Assembly: GCF_011420305.2 (NCBI RefSeq)
Contig: NZ_CP061769.1
Coordinates: forward strand, 3,583,001 to 3,647,000
Length of the DNA stretch: 64,000 nt
Source: Nocardioides ochotonae
GTDB taxonomy: Bacteria; Actinomycetota; Actinomycetes; Propionibacteriales; Nocardioidaceae
Direction: 5' to 3'
Shown piece by piece: positions 25,326-34,123 of this stretch (the first letter of the stretch is position 1; each line of letters starts with the position of its first letter). Below the pieces are notes generated by a model. That model worked only from the letters and a program-made list of their open reading frames with translations, was not told where the DNA came from and ran no database searches. The position numbers and the translations under genes are program-made.

Positions 25326-25715
25326 CTATGGCCGGCTGGATGGCTGCGGGTCGATGGCGCAGTAGCGGGGCCGCAACTCGGTCAAGAGGTCGAGCGCCGA
25401 GTGTGGGCTGCCGCCGACTTCTGCCAGGGAGACGGGGCGTTCGAGTTCTCCCTTGTCGAACGGCCGCATCCCTGGGCACTCCATCTCCCAGTGCTCGACC
25501 GCAGCGTGCACAAGTTCCGCGGGCGAGAGCAGGGGCACATTGTCGGTTCGAGTGGCAGCGATCTCTCGATTACTAGGCGTGTCCAGAAGCCCGATCGAGT
25601 ATGGATTTGGATCCCGCGGGTGCCTCAATGACAAGAGTTCGTCGACTTCGCCGTTTTCCGTCAAACGAATCGTGATGACTACTGGAACTTCCGGGTCAAG
25701 CGAAGACATAGCCAT
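25326..25715 (-). CDS. Hypothetical protein (129 aa, island)
   Basis: A 129-aa soluble, acidic protein. The start is taken at the MAMSSLDPEVPVVITIRLTENGEV segment (ATG 25715; 25709 possible), because upstream sequence in the same frame is low-complexity Arg/Pro/Ser. A beta-rich N-terminus is followed by SIGLLDTPSNREIAATRTDNVPLLSPAELVHAAVEHWEME, with helical character. No domain is recognised. There is no clear ribosome site, and translation may be weak or leaderless. Confidence 0.45.
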   Translation of the reverse strand: MAMSSLDPEVPVVITIRLTENGEVDELLSLRHPRDPNPYSIGLLDTPSNREIAATRTDNVPLLSPAELVHAAVEHWEMECPGMRPFDKGELERPVSLAEVGGSPHSALDLLTELRPRYCAIDPQPSSRP

Positions 25716-26088
25716 AGAGTATCGGCGGCGCGGCCCCTGCGCCGCGGAACTCTGCGGCTGGCGGAGGCGGAGCACCCGGGTGAAACCATCGCGGGACCCG
25801 TCACTGCCCGGGAGCACGCCCCCTGCCAAGTGTTGGCGCCCGGCCCAGTGGCGGGGTCCCACACGAGAGGTACAGCCGGTGCTCCGATCCCCGATGGCCC
25901 GAGAACCGCCCGGTTCACTTCCCCGATCGAAGTACGTCTGGGCGATTCGGCCCGTCGCGGATGTCGGCGGCGGTTGCTCGGGGGCTGCCGGGGTCCCCCG
26001 CGGTGGCCTCCCGGTCTGACGCCTTGAGATGTGGGCGAGTCGCGCCTGGCGGCACCCCTGCGTCACACCCCGACCGGGTCGTCATGCG
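25716..26088. other. Gene-free stretch downstream of the Tn7-like operon
   Basis: No convincing gene in these 373 bases. It is GC-rich like the chromosome, in contrast to the flanking island genes. It was searched for transposon-end repeats because it lies 3' of the transposition operon, and none was recognised. Confidence 0.5.
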
Positions 26089-26874
26089 TCAGTTCAGGGG
26101 CGACGTGGGAAGTCCTGCTGGGGTGTCGTCGAGGGCGGCCGGGTAGAGGGAGTAGGTGACGTCGCCGCTCGGGGCGAAGCCGGAACCGCTGTCGACTAAT
26201 ACCCCGAGTCCGAGGAGGAGGTTGACCTCGGAGGTTGTGGCGGGGATCCGGAAGTTGGGGCCGATCGGAGACTTGTGTGCCTGGGCGATCAGGCTGGCTC
26301 GTCGTCGGCTGTCCAATCGCTGCGACCTAGTCGCCCGCGGGTGTTGACGGAACCGCGTCTCGGCTTCCTGGTGCGCCTCGTCGCGGGCACGGATCTGAAC
26401 TCGGCCCGATTCCTGGAACACGAGCAGTCCGGCCGGGGCTAGGGCTTCGTCAAGTTGGCGGGTTGCGGACTGCAGTCGTTCCTGGGTCCAATTAAGGCTG
26501 TCGGCGAGGGCGACCGCGGAGGCTTGTGTCTGGAGGGCCTGGAGGAGTGCCCCGAGCGTTGCGGCGTCGGTGTCCCGCGCGGCGGGGTCGCTTCCTGTCT
26601 CTGTCGCGCCTTCGCCTTCGGCGTTGAGCGATGGCTCGAAGAAGTCGCCGATGGATACGCGAAGGCAGTCCGCTACGCGCACCAGTGAAGCCACCGAGAT
26701 TGTGGACAGGTCCGGGTTATCGCCATCTTCGAGTCGGCGATAGACGGGCACGCCCACGCCGGACTCAAGTGCGACGTGGCGAGAGGAGACCTCGCGTTGC
26801 ATGCGGATGCGTCGCAAGCGCGACTGACTGAGTTCTTGGAGCGCCGGGCGGGCGTACGTTCGTCGCTCAGACAT
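26089..26874 (-). CDS. XRE-family transcriptional regulator of the Tn7-like operon
   Basis: A 261-aa protein with an N-terminal helix-turn-helix of the XRE type (about residues 12-75: LSQSRLRRIRMQREVSSRHVALESGVGVPVYRRLEDGDNPDLSTISVASLVRVADCLRVS). A helical C-terminal region of about 150 residues follows (ALLQALQTQASAVALADSLNWTQERLQSATRQLDEALA) and may hold a winged-helix reader domain. The ATG at 26874 overlaps the previous gene's stop by 8 bp, so it is the last gene of the transposition operon. It could repress the operon or act as a target-site DNA-binding factor in place of TniQ/TnsD; the second idea is inference. Confidence 0.8.
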   Translation of the reverse strand: MSERRTYARPALQELSQSRLRRIRMQREVSSRHVALESGVGVPVYRRLEDGDNPDLSTISVASLVRVADCLRVSIGDFFEPSLNAEGEGATETGSDPAARDTDAATLGALLQALQTQASAVALADSLNWTQERLQSATRQLDEALAPAGLLVFQESGRVQIRARDEAHQEAETRFRQHPRATRSQRLDSRRRASLIAQAHKSPIGPNFRIPATTSEVNLLLGLGVLVDSGSGFAPSGDVTYSLYPAALDDTPAGLPTSPLN

Positions 26875-28132
26875 GGGTGAACAGCCTTTCGAGCACGACG
26901 GTGTCGTGAGGCACTCGTCGGTCGGCCGCAGACTTGTCGGAGATGAGGTTGGCCTCGCCGAGGTTGAGGCCGAGATCCGCGGCGGCCTGGTTGATGTCGT
27001 TGGCGATACGTCGCTCGGCGGGAAACGCGGCGTCGTGAGGCGACAGGCCATCGGGCATGCGGTGGATGAGGTGAGCGCGTAAGTAGGGGCTCGCGGTATG
27101 GGGCACGTCGATTCCGGCGACGCAGCGCGCTGGGTTGTGTCGCCATTGTGAGAGGTCGTCGATTGTCACCTTGGCGATGTCGCTGATCGTGGCCCCCGCC
27201 ATGTAGAGGGCGGTTTCTGCGGCGCGTGAGGTTGCCTTCAGCCCGCGCAGCGCGACGAACAGGGATGCGTCGAGGTGATTGGGCGGGAAGCGGAGTAGCC
27301 CGTGGCGGAGCGCTCGCTCATCGAGGCCGAGGTACCAACCGCGGGCGTGGAAGGCGGCCTGTGCGGCGCGGGTGACGACTTGGACGTGTTCGAACCGAGG
27401 CTGCTCGACGATGAGCCCGTGCAGGCAGTCGCATGCCTCCGCCTTTGAGATCTCGGCGTTGACGGGCTGTGTCTGCTGCAACCAGTCTCGAACTCGCAGG
27501 TAGGCGTCGAGGTAGAGCAGGTGCACCTGGCGATAGGCCTCGGGCAGCATCTGTCGTCGACAGTCGGCGAGGAAGGTCCAGTAGACGCTCACGGGAAGTT
27601 GCCAGGTTGGAGCCGTGGTCGCGCTCGTCGGGACGGACGCAGTGTCGGCGTCGGCCGCCTCGATATCCTCGGGCCAACTGGTCGTCACGGGTGCGAGGTG
27701 TTGGCTTCGCCCCAAGAGGTCGTCGCGGTAGCCGTTGTCGACGGCGAGCAGGAGCGTTGCGGACGTAGGGGTCACCATGTCGGCAAGTGTTTGGAGCGCC
27801 TTGGCACTCATGTGTTGGGCGGCGGTGACAGTGACGAGTCTGGTTTGGTGAGCGGTGAGCCAGGTGGCCACCAGCCCGATTTCAGAAGATTCGCTCTTGA
27901 GGACTCCGCGTACGTCGTTGCGCTTGCCCAGAGCGGCCAGGAGGGCTTTCGCAATCTGGGCCGGAGTGTCTAGGTCAGGCCCGTCGACGAGGGTGATCGC
28001 CGACAGATCGTGAGCCCGAAGCCTGCGAAGCGCAGTGGACGGGAGGTCAGCGGGCGCCTCGACGATTGCTAGCGGATGCCCCTCGCAGACGAGTCGGTCC
28101 ATCGATGGGGGAAGCATCGTTGCGGTGGTCAT
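26867..28132 (-). CDS. P-loop-lacking ATPase-like protein in Tn7-like operon
   Basis: A 421-aa protein directly after the TnsC-like gene, with a TGATG one-base overlap. Its first 160 residues follow the course of an AAA+ domain: strand-helix alternation with ITLVDGPDL... ALLAALGKRND, TRLVTVTAAQHMSAKALQTLADM (sensor-like) and TLLLAVDNGYRDDLLG. There is no Gly-x-x-x-x-Gly-Lys-Ser/Thr Walker A and no Walker B acidic pair, so it should not hydrolyse ATP. The C-terminal half (about 175-421) is helix-rich with WYLGLDERALRHGLLRFPPN and no CxxC zinc motifs, so it does not look like TniQ/TnsD. It may be a diverged paralogue of TnsC that acts as adaptor to target or XRE protein. Confidence 0.6.
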   Translation of the reverse strand: MTTATMLPPSMDRLVCEGHPLAIVEAPADLPSTALRRLRAHDLSAITLVDGPDLDTPAQIAKALLAALGKRNDVRGVLKSESSEIGLVATWLTAHQTRLVTVTAAQHMSAKALQTLADMVTPTSATLLLAVDNGYRDDLLGRSQHLAPVTTSWPEDIEAADADTASVPTSATTAPTWQLPVSVYWTFLADCRRQMLPEAYRQVHLLYLDAYLRVRDWLQQTQPVNAEISKAEACDCLHGLIVEQPRFEHVQVVTRAAQAAFHARGWYLGLDERALRHGLLRFPPNHLDASLFVALRGLKATSRAAETALYMAGATISDIAKVTIDDLSQWRHNPARCVAGIDVPHTASPYLRAHLIHRMPDGLSPHDAAFPAERRIANDINQAAADLGLNLGEANLISDKSAADRRVPHDTVVLERLFTHV

Positions 28133-28989
28133 CAGTTGTCGTTCTTCTCGTCGATGACCGGCATGAAGGCGATCGTGTGGCGGACCTCGAGGGAATCGAT
28201 CGGCCCGTTGAGGGTCTGCTGGTTGCGTAGGTCCTTGATGAGATCGAAGAACTGGATCCACTTGCGGATGCGACCCTTGAGATGCAGCCGGTTGACATCC
28301 TGAAACACGCGCGGGTTCGTGCCTTCGATGCCGGGTTCGAGGCGGAGGAGAAACGCCATCAGGTCCTTGTCGGGCATCTTGCCGACGTTGACGGTGACTG
28401 CTGCTCGGGAGACCAGTTCTGGGACGGTGGCGCCGACCTTCTTGGCGAGGCCGTTGCCGACGAGGATGGTGGGTAGGCCCTTGCCGGTGGCGTCGTGGGT
28501 GCGGTTCCAAAGGGCAAGGATGATCCGCATCGCAGGGACGGTGAGGTTGTGCACGTCGTCGGTGACGAGTACCGCGTCACGGTGCCGGATCTCGCTGGTG
28601 AGGTCGTCGCGGATGTCGGCGGCGGTTGCCCGCGGAGCGGCGGGTTCCCCGGTGGCGGCTTCCCAGATCTGGCGCATTGCGTCTCGTGGGGTGCGGGTGT
28701 CGATCAGGTTGGCATAGATCGGGTGCGCTGTCTTGTGGAGCCGCACGGCTTCGACGATGGCGGTGGTCTTGCCGACGCCGCGCGGGCCGTCAATGAGTGA
28801 GATGTGCCCGGTGCGGATTGTGGTGCGGAGCGCGAACCGGACCGCGTTCACGTCGGCGGTGGGCACATAGCGCGACGGCGGTACTGGCAGCGTGGTGCGC
28901 TTCGCGGCGTTGTTGCCGGACGTAAGGCCGATGGCTTCCGCGCTCGGCTCCCGAAGCGACCCTGCCGGTGGGGTCAGAGAGGTGGTCAT
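28132..28989 (-). CDS. TnsC/TniB-like AAA+ transposition ATPase
   Basis: A 285-aa AAA+ ATPase. Walker A is DGPRGVGKTTAIVEAV (about residues 68-83) and Walker B is VLVTDDVHNL (about 140); a sensor 1-like region reads PTILVGNGLAKKVG. The arrangement, directly downstream of a DDE transposase on the same strand, is that of TnsC in Tn7-like and TniB in Tn5053-like elements, where the ATPase licenses the transposase at targets. The N-terminal 45 residues are basic/polar. A GGAG ribosome site precedes ATG 28989. It is translationally coupled to the next gene. Confidence 0.85.
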   Translation of the reverse strand: MTTSLTPPAGSLREPSAEAIGLTSGNNAAKRTTLPVPPSRYVPTADVNAVRFALRTTIRTGHISLIDGPRGVGKTTAIVEAVRLHKTAHPIYANLIDTRTPRDAMRQIWEAATGEPAAPRATAADIRDDLTSEIRHRDAVLVTDDVHNLTVPAMRIILALWNRTHDATGKGLPTILVGNGLAKKVGATVPELVSRAAVTVNVGKMPDKDLMAFLLRLEPGIEGTNPRVFQDVNRLHLKGRIRKWIQFFDLIKDLRNQQTLNGPIDSLEVRHTIAFMPVIDEKNDN

Positions 28990-29049
28990 GGGATGGGTTC
29001 TCCTGGTCTATGGGTGTCGAGGCGGGCGTAGTTGGAGGCTTCGCCGTCG

Positions 29050-31092
29050 TCAGGCGGTGATCTCGCCGGTGGTCGGGTTCACGCGATGTCCGGTGGCGAG
29101 GTCCTCGATCGGGTCGTGGTCTGGGTCGTCGAAGTCCACGCTGAAGTCGATCGAGGAGAGCAGGCTCTCGGCGAGAGATGCCTCGCAGTCCTCGTCGGGC
29201 TCCTCGGGGTAGGGCATCTCTGGCCAGTCGGCCTCGGGCACCCCTTCTGCGGACTGTCGCTGACGCTCGATCAGCACGCGGGCACTGTCGGAAGCGCGCA
29301 TCAGGTCGCGGTAGGCCTCGGTGTCGGCGTCTCGCATCGCGACTAGAGCCGCCTTCTGACCCTGCGTTTGTTTCGCGGCACGTTGCACCGTGCCTTCCCA
29401 CTTTCCGTGGACGAAGATCTCCACGGTGTCGAGGTCGTGCTCGTGGTAACGCAGTTCTACTTGCCGCGTGCCCGCGTCGCGTAGCCGCTTCAGGACCGGG
29501 CCTTGGTAGCGGTTCTTGCGGGCCTCGACTCCGTAGTGGTGGAGGTTGCGTGATTCCCGGCGCGACATCGCGTAGACCACCTCGTCCTGGGAGGCGCGCA
29601 CAACGGGGATGCCGTGCTCGGCGTCGCTCTCACGCCACAGGTCGTGTGGGGTCTTGTTCCCTCGTGACTTGCGTGGGTTGCGGTTCTGCTCGTCGAACCA
29701 TTCGCCCAGGCGCCGGTCGAGCGTGGAGAGCCTGACCAGGGATCGTTCCGGAAGAATCAGGCCCCCGGTGCGGCGGCTGTAGGTGTCGGCTCCGCCAGCA
29801 TTGAAGCCCGGCATGTTCGGTGCGAACTTCGTGTCGATCTCTCGGTGGTGCCGCTCCTTGGCTCCGTTCTGCCAGGAGTGGTAGGGCTTGGTGAGTTGGC
29901 GCAGCACGTCGAGGTTCAGGAGTTGCTTGCTGACGGCCTTGGAGATGAAGTCCGCGCCACGATCGGTCCTGAGGTACTCCGGTTTGCCTCCGACGAAGAC
30001 GCCGTCCGCGGTGTAGGAGCCCCGTACGGCCTCGGCGAGGACGTCGAGAACGGTCTCATGGTTCGGGTCGCCGAGGGTGAGCCGATACGCCAGAGTGACG
30101 CCGCTATAAAGGTCGTAGCACGTGGTCAGCCAGGGGAAGTCGGCTTCGCCACGCTGATCGGGGAGGACCCGCACGGCCAGTCGGGTGTGGTCCATTCCGA
30201 AGGCGTAGGCCCGGTAGGGGATGACTTCCTGGTTGTAGACCTGCTCGACGATCATGCCCTTGACCCCGTGCTTGGCCGCGGCCCGCAACGGTGTTGCCCA
30301 CTCGTTGACGATCCGCTGGAAGGTGCGAAGGCTGGCGCCTCCCATGTCCACGTCGACGTCGAGGTAGTCGCGATATGCCTTCGCGGCGTCCCCATTAGCC
30401 ATGAAGTAGGCCTGCTGGAGGCGGATCATGTCGGGCACTGCGATCTTCTCGCGGTGGCGCGTGGCATCACGGACGAAGCCGTCCTCGATGAACTCCTTCA
30501 CCATCCGGCGGCAGTGCCCTTCGGAGATTCCGAGTGCCGCGGCGGTCTCCTTCGTCTCCCGTCCCGGGATTCGGCCGCAGTCGACCTTCATGATGGCGAG
30601 GGCCTTGATCTGCTGGGTGCGTTCGGAGTCGATCGGGAAGTGTGAACGCAGCACTGCCGGGGCATCCGCGCGTGCTGCTGGTGCGGGTCGGAGGGCAACG
30701 CCGTGCTCGATCTTCGGCATCGTGAGGGTGTTGGCCTCGTTCGGAATGACCGGTGTAGCCGGGTATCCGGCCGGAACGGTGTTGGCGATGCCAACGGGGG
30801 ACGTACCGATCCGGCGAACACGACGAGACTCCGCCGCCAGGCCGGCGCTGATCTGGCGTGTCCGGGCGGCCGCCAGGTCACGGGCGCCCTGCTCCGCTGG
30901 GGACAGCGGGCGGCGCACGAGACCGGGATTGGCGGAGGAGCGCATCCGGCGCTTCTGCGATGCGGTTGCCACCCGCTTGTTGCGTTTGATGTTGGGGCGC
31001 GTCGCGGCCAAGGCATCGCGCGGGGCGGGATCGGCGAGCGGCGTGGACTGGGACGGTGCGGCAGCGCCGGACGGCGGATCTGCGATGGCCAT
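29050..31092 (-). CDS. TnsB/TniA-like DDE transposase
   Basis: A 680-aa transposase of the Tn7/Mu (retroviral integrase fold) class. The N-terminal 150 residues are low-complexity and basic. A helix-turn-helix follows (about 180-205, AAALGISEGHCRRMVKEFIEDG). The catalytic core has Asp301 (AFGMDHTRLAV), Asp377 (EYLRTDRGADF) and Glu413 (QNGAKERHHRE), spaced as a DD-35-E triad. After the core there is a Mu-type C-terminal beta-barrel region (about 490-560, QVELRYHEHDLDTVEIFVHGKWEGTVQRA) and an acidic tail (PYPEEPDEDCEASL). It strand-transfers the element's 3' ends. The RBS is GAGGA eight bases upstream. Confidence 0.9.
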   Translation of the reverse strand: MAIADPPSGAAAPSQSTPLADPAPRDALAATRPNIKRNKRVATASQKRRMRSSANPGLVRRPLSPAEQGARDLAAARTRQISAGLAAESRRVRRIGTSPVGIANTVPAGYPATPVIPNEANTLTMPKIEHGVALRPAPAARADAPAVLRSHFPIDSERTQQIKALAIMKVDCGRIPGRETKETAAALGISEGHCRRMVKEFIEDGFVRDATRHREKIAVPDMIRLQQAYFMANGDAAKAYRDYLDVDVDMGGASLRTFQRIVNEWATPLRAAAKHGVKGMIVEQVYNQEVIPYRAYAFGMDHTRLAVRVLPDQRGEADFPWLTTCYDLYSGVTLAYRLTLGDPNHETVLDVLAEAVRGSYTADGVFVGGKPEYLRTDRGADFISKAVSKQLLNLDVLRQLTKPYHSWQNGAKERHHREIDTKFAPNMPGFNAGGADTYSRRTGGLILPERSLVRLSTLDRRLGEWFDEQNRNPRKSRGNKTPHDLWRESDAEHGIPVVRASQDEVVYAMSRRESRNLHHYGVEARKNRYQGPVLKRLRDAGTRQVELRYHEHDLDTVEIFVHGKWEGTVQRAAKQTQGQKAALVAMRDADTEAYRDLMRASDSARVLIERQRQSAEGVPEADWPEMPYPEEPDEDCEASLAESLLSSIDFSVDFDDPDHDPIEDLATGHRVNPTTGEITA

Positions 31093-31134
31093 GTTCTTGG
31101 TCCTCGGGTGGATGGGAGGGGTCGGCGTCGACGG

Positions 31135-32085
31135 CTAGGCGGATGCCCGGATTCCCGGCGAACGCCGGGTGCGGGAGTGACTGGGGTTGTACCGGGGACG
31201 GGCGTGGACCTCGCCGCTCTTCACCTTCGCGGCGAGAGCACGGTCCTTGACACCGTTGGTCAGATGGGAGAGGTCGACCGGTTCGTTGAGGTGCGGCCAA
31301 AGGTCGAGGGGCCCCTGTGGGGTCGGCGCCAGCAAGGTTCGGTCGTTGGCCGCTCGTACCAGAGTCGTGCGATGCAGAGCCCCGAAGGGGATGACCCGCA
31401 CGCCCTTGAAGTCGTCGCCGAACTTCGCGTAGCCACCCGCTGCCTGACGCAGTGCCTGGTCGAGGACGTTGCTACTGAGGTGTTCGATGCTGCCGCTATG
31501 GGTTTTGATCTCGTCGAAGAAGACGGCTCCGGTCTCGGGGTGCTGCCACGCCAGGTCGGTTCGGCCCTGCCCGGTCTGGAACTCCGCTCCGATCAGGATC
31601 CAGGGCTCGGCGGGCGCGAAGCGGCGCAAGTAGCGGCACGCGAAACCGGTAGCGGTCTGCTGGAGGCTACGGCGACGATTGTGGTTCTCGCCGTTCACGA
31701 GGCTTCCCGCCACGTCGAGCACGTACTCGACAAGATCGATCGGCTGGATCGTTCGCAGAGCCGGGGTGACGATGGCGAGGACGGCGTGGGTGAGCAGACC
31801 GACGTCCTGAGCGCGGTATCCGGACAGTTCTCTGGGAAGTGCAGTTCCTGGCACGAGGACTCCGATCGATGCGGCACTTCGAGGCACTGTCCGCGCCCCG
31901 GACCGGGGCGTCGGGGTCTCCCCCACGACGCACGGCCCACCGGGGCTGAGAAGTTCCTGCTGAAACGCCTGGGCCTCCGCATGGCTGCGACGCGGAAAGC
32001 GATGAGTTAACGGTGCAGGACCCTCGGTGGGGTTCGTGGTGTTCGTTGCGTGGGTGGCCTCGGCGAGGCGACTGGTGGTGGTCAC
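31135..32085 (-). CDS. TnsA-like endonuclease
   Basis: About 316 aa, the first gene of the leftward transposition operon and 42 bp ahead of the transposase. The nuclease motif is LIGAEFQTGQGRTDLAWQHP... FFDEIKTHSG: a Glu, an Asp and an E-x-K in PD-(D/E)XK order, and the position next to a TnsB-like gene is that of Tn7 TnsA, which cuts the 5' strands to give cut-and-paste transposition. The C-terminus (RPRYNPSHSRTRRS) is basic. The start is uncertain: GTG 32085 or TTG 32091, with no clear ribosome site. The overall protein is not close to E. coli TnsA by eye, so the assignment rests on motif plus context. Confidence 0.72.
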   Translation of the reverse strand: MTTTSRLAEATHATNTTNPTEGPAPLTHRFPRRSHAEAQAFQQELLSPGGPCVVGETPTPRSGARTVPRSAASIGVLVPGTALPRELSGYRAQDVGLLTHAVLAIVTPALRTIQPIDLVEYVLDVAGSLVNGENHNRRRSLQQTATGFACRYLRRFAPAEPWILIGAEFQTGQGRTDLAWQHPETGAVFFDEIKTHSGSIEHLSSNVLDQALRQAAGGYAKFGDDFKGVRVIPFGALHRTTLVRAANDRTLLAPTPQGPLDLWPHLNEPVDLSHLTNGVKDRALAAKVKSGEVHARPRYNPSHSRTRRSPGIRASA

Positions 32086-32259
32086 GTCCAAGGGATCGGC
32101 GTGCTGGACGTGTCACCGGGAAACGGGGCCGGTTTGGGCCGACTGCGATTGCAACCTACGCTAATAGATGGGACTACCGGGGACAAGAGTGAGGCGGTCA
32201 AGCAGTTGCGCGCAGAAGATGCCGCTGCGCAGGGCACACCCGATCGCGATGCCGGGGTT

Positions 32260-33216
32260 GTGTCCCGTGGACGTGGCCCTGCCACGACTAGCGCCGACGC
32301 GGCCCGCTTGTTCGGTAGCGATAGCGGCGCAGCGCACGTAGTCTCCAACTGCTGCAGCGCTCTTGACGTCGCGGATGCACAAGATCCCTCGATCGGACGC
32401 ACCTTCGGCATCGAAGCGCTCAACCCCGCCTCGGCTTTCGGAGCCGCAGGCACCGACGGAAGAGGTCCGCTCCAGGGCGGGTCAAGTTGCCTAGGAGTTC
32501 TGATCGCCAGCGGCAGGTTTGCGGAGGACGCGGAGAGCGTTGACGCTGATCCGCCCGAGCACCGCGCCGCCGCAAGCGTCACGAAGAGCGCGGCGGGAAG
32601 CGGACCGCTCGCCGGACAATCGTCGTCCGCGCTACCTGAACCCGGGCGATGGTACGACGACCCTGCCGAGTTTGAACTCCTAGATATTGGGGCGCGACCA
32701 CGCCGTCCCGTAGAGCCAGATCTCAGCAACAACTTCAAGCCCCACCCCGGCCCGCCCTCGGATCGATTGCGGGTGCGGGCACGACCCAGCGTGAAGGCGC
32801 TCGCCCCATGGGGCGGCAGGTTCTACTGGTGCGCCTTCTGCAACTACGTCAACACCGAATCCGAGAAAGGCGCGGCACGGTGCCCGCGGCACAAGCAGGA
32901 CTGGGAACGACGTCGCAAGGCTCTACAGCGTGCATCTCGAACCAGTTCTCAGGTCGCCGACCCGACCGAAGAGACATCGGAGCGCGCAGGTGAACGGGAT
33001 GGGGTCAGTCAAGACAGCGCTCTTCGGGAACTGGCTGCTTCGGCCAACCGGGCACGACGCGCCGCCCGTGCGGTCGGCCTTGGTCTGAAGCGCCCGGTGT
33101 CTGCGCACGGCGTACGTGCCCGCGATCGCGACGCCGAGGATCTGATGAAGGCCACCGAGGACCTGCTTCGCCATGTCGCGCAACTCGCAGCACGATCGCC
33201 GAGTGATCCGGGCTAG
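32260..33216 (+). CDS. Zinc-finger protein of unknown function (start uncertain)
   Basis: The C-terminal 150 residues look like a true protein: GGRFYWCAFCNYVNTES... ARCPRHKQDWERRRK makes a C-x2-C-x13-C-x2-H zinc-binding set, followed by Arg/Lys-rich helices and a helical end (DAEDLMKATEDLLRHVAQLAA). The frame is open back to 32050, but the upstream 150 residues are low-complexity Ala/Gly/Ser and may not be translated. GTG at 32260 is a tentative start; a GTG near 32770 would give only the zinc-finger half. It is divergent from the TnsA-like gene, so the region between may contain the transposon end and both promoters. Confidence 0.5.
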   Translation: MSRGRGPATTSADAARLFGSDSGAAHVVSNCCSALDVADAQDPSIGRTFGIEALNPASAFGAAGTDGRGPLQGGSSCLGVLIASGRFAEDAESVDADPPEHRAAASVTKSAAGSGPLAGQSSSALPEPGRWYDDPAEFELLDIGARPRRPVEPDLSNNFKPHPGPPSDRLRVRARPSVKALAPWGGRFYWCAFCNYVNTESEKGAARCPRHKQDWERRRKALQRASRTSSQVADPTEETSERAGERDGVSQDSALRELAASANRARRAARAVGLGLKRPVSAHGVRARDRDAEDLMKATEDLLRHVAQLAARSPSDPG

Positions 33217-33310
33217 TCGCGCCATCGACCCTACGGGCCCAAACCGAACTGCGACGGCGATCTGGCGCATCAGCGCACCTCACCTCGGCTGCTGAGACGA
33301 CCGAACCTGG

Positions 33311-34123
33311 CTACCTATCCACATCTGGCGTGCCCGGATCATCTCCTCGCCCCGGCTCCGCCGACCCCGCCGCTTCGACATCCGCAGCGTCATCATCCTC
33401 GGAGACGCCACCAGGAGGCGCATCTGCCGTCTGGCTGCCCGTAGGTCGACCAGTTGAACTGGCCCCGCCAGGCTCCGAGGCATCCGAGTTCTCAAGGCCG
33501 TCCGCTTCCGCGTCGCCATCGACCAGATCCGGCGGAACACCGTCGGGTGGTGCCACCCCCGCAGCCGGTGCCGCGTCCCCCACCCACGCGCCTGCGACCA
33601 GGTCGGCGCCCGCTTCACCTTCTAGCCGAACCGCGGCCCTCTCCCACCTTCGGGGGCTCGCGCCGCTGAGGGCGATTTGCTGCAGCACTGCAACCGCGCG
33701 AGGCGAGTACGTCGGCTCGCTTGGGTGCGGACGGCTGTCCCACAGGCGCGCGAGTGAGTCGAGGATCCCGTGCTCGTGGCCGGCGCTCTTAAGGTGACGG
33801 CGCTCCTCGGGGCTGATGGCGAAGTTCTGGTCCACCAGCCGGTCGAACGATGCGAACACCACCCGGTCGCCGTCCCACCTGAGCCAGTGCGCAGCCCTCG
33901 TGGCGTCGTCGTTGTTCTCCTTGCCGTCCTGCTTGGCGAGGAAAGCGCGGGCGTCCGACTGCGACATCCGACGCCTGACCACAGCACCACGATCGAAGTG
34001 GATTACCAGGACACCATGCAGGAACGCTGACAGCGGGGCCGTCACGTCTCCCGGATCGACGTCGTCCGTGCCGTCCGCGGCGTGAGCGCCTGGAGCAGGT
34101 TGGTTAACAGGTTCCTCGGTCAA
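33311..34123 (-). CDS. Hypothetical protein with acidic low-complexity tail (island)
   Basis: A 270-aa protein starting at TTG 34123, chosen because GGAGGAG lies just upstream and the TTGA overlaps the previous gene's TGA by 4 bp. A folded region spans about residues 30-150 (LSAFLHGVLVIHFDRGAVVRRRMSQSDARAFLAKQ..., WDGDRVVFASFDRLVDQNFAIS, YSPRAVAVLQQIALSG). The last 100 residues are Ala/Asp/Gly/Pro-rich and probably disordered. No family is recognised. Confidence 0.6.
   Translation of the reverse strand: MTEEPVNQPAPGAHAADGTDDVDPGDVTAPLSAFLHGVLVIHFDRGAVVRRRMSQSDARAFLAKQDGKENNDDATRAAHWLRWDGDRVVFASFDRLVDQNFAISPEERRHLKSAGHEHGILDSLARLWDSRPHPSEPTYSPRAVAVLQQIALSGASPRRWERAAVRLEGEAGADLVAGAWVGDAAPAAGVAPPDGVPPDLVDGDAEADGLENSDASEPGGASSTGRPTGSQTADAPPGGVSEDDDAADVEAAGSAEPGRGDDPGTPDVDR

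Noticed and set aside
26867..28132. TniQ/TnsD as identity of the fourth transposition gene
   Set aside because: TniQ carries an N-terminal domain with CxxC zinc motifs; this protein has no such pairs and its first half follows an AAA+ pattern.
32086..32500. Transposon end with repeated 22-bp TnsB sites and terminal TGT
   Set aside because: Several TGT starts exist, but no repeated site could be shown by eye; a computed repeat search against 25.7-26.1 kb and 19.3-19.5 kb would be needed.
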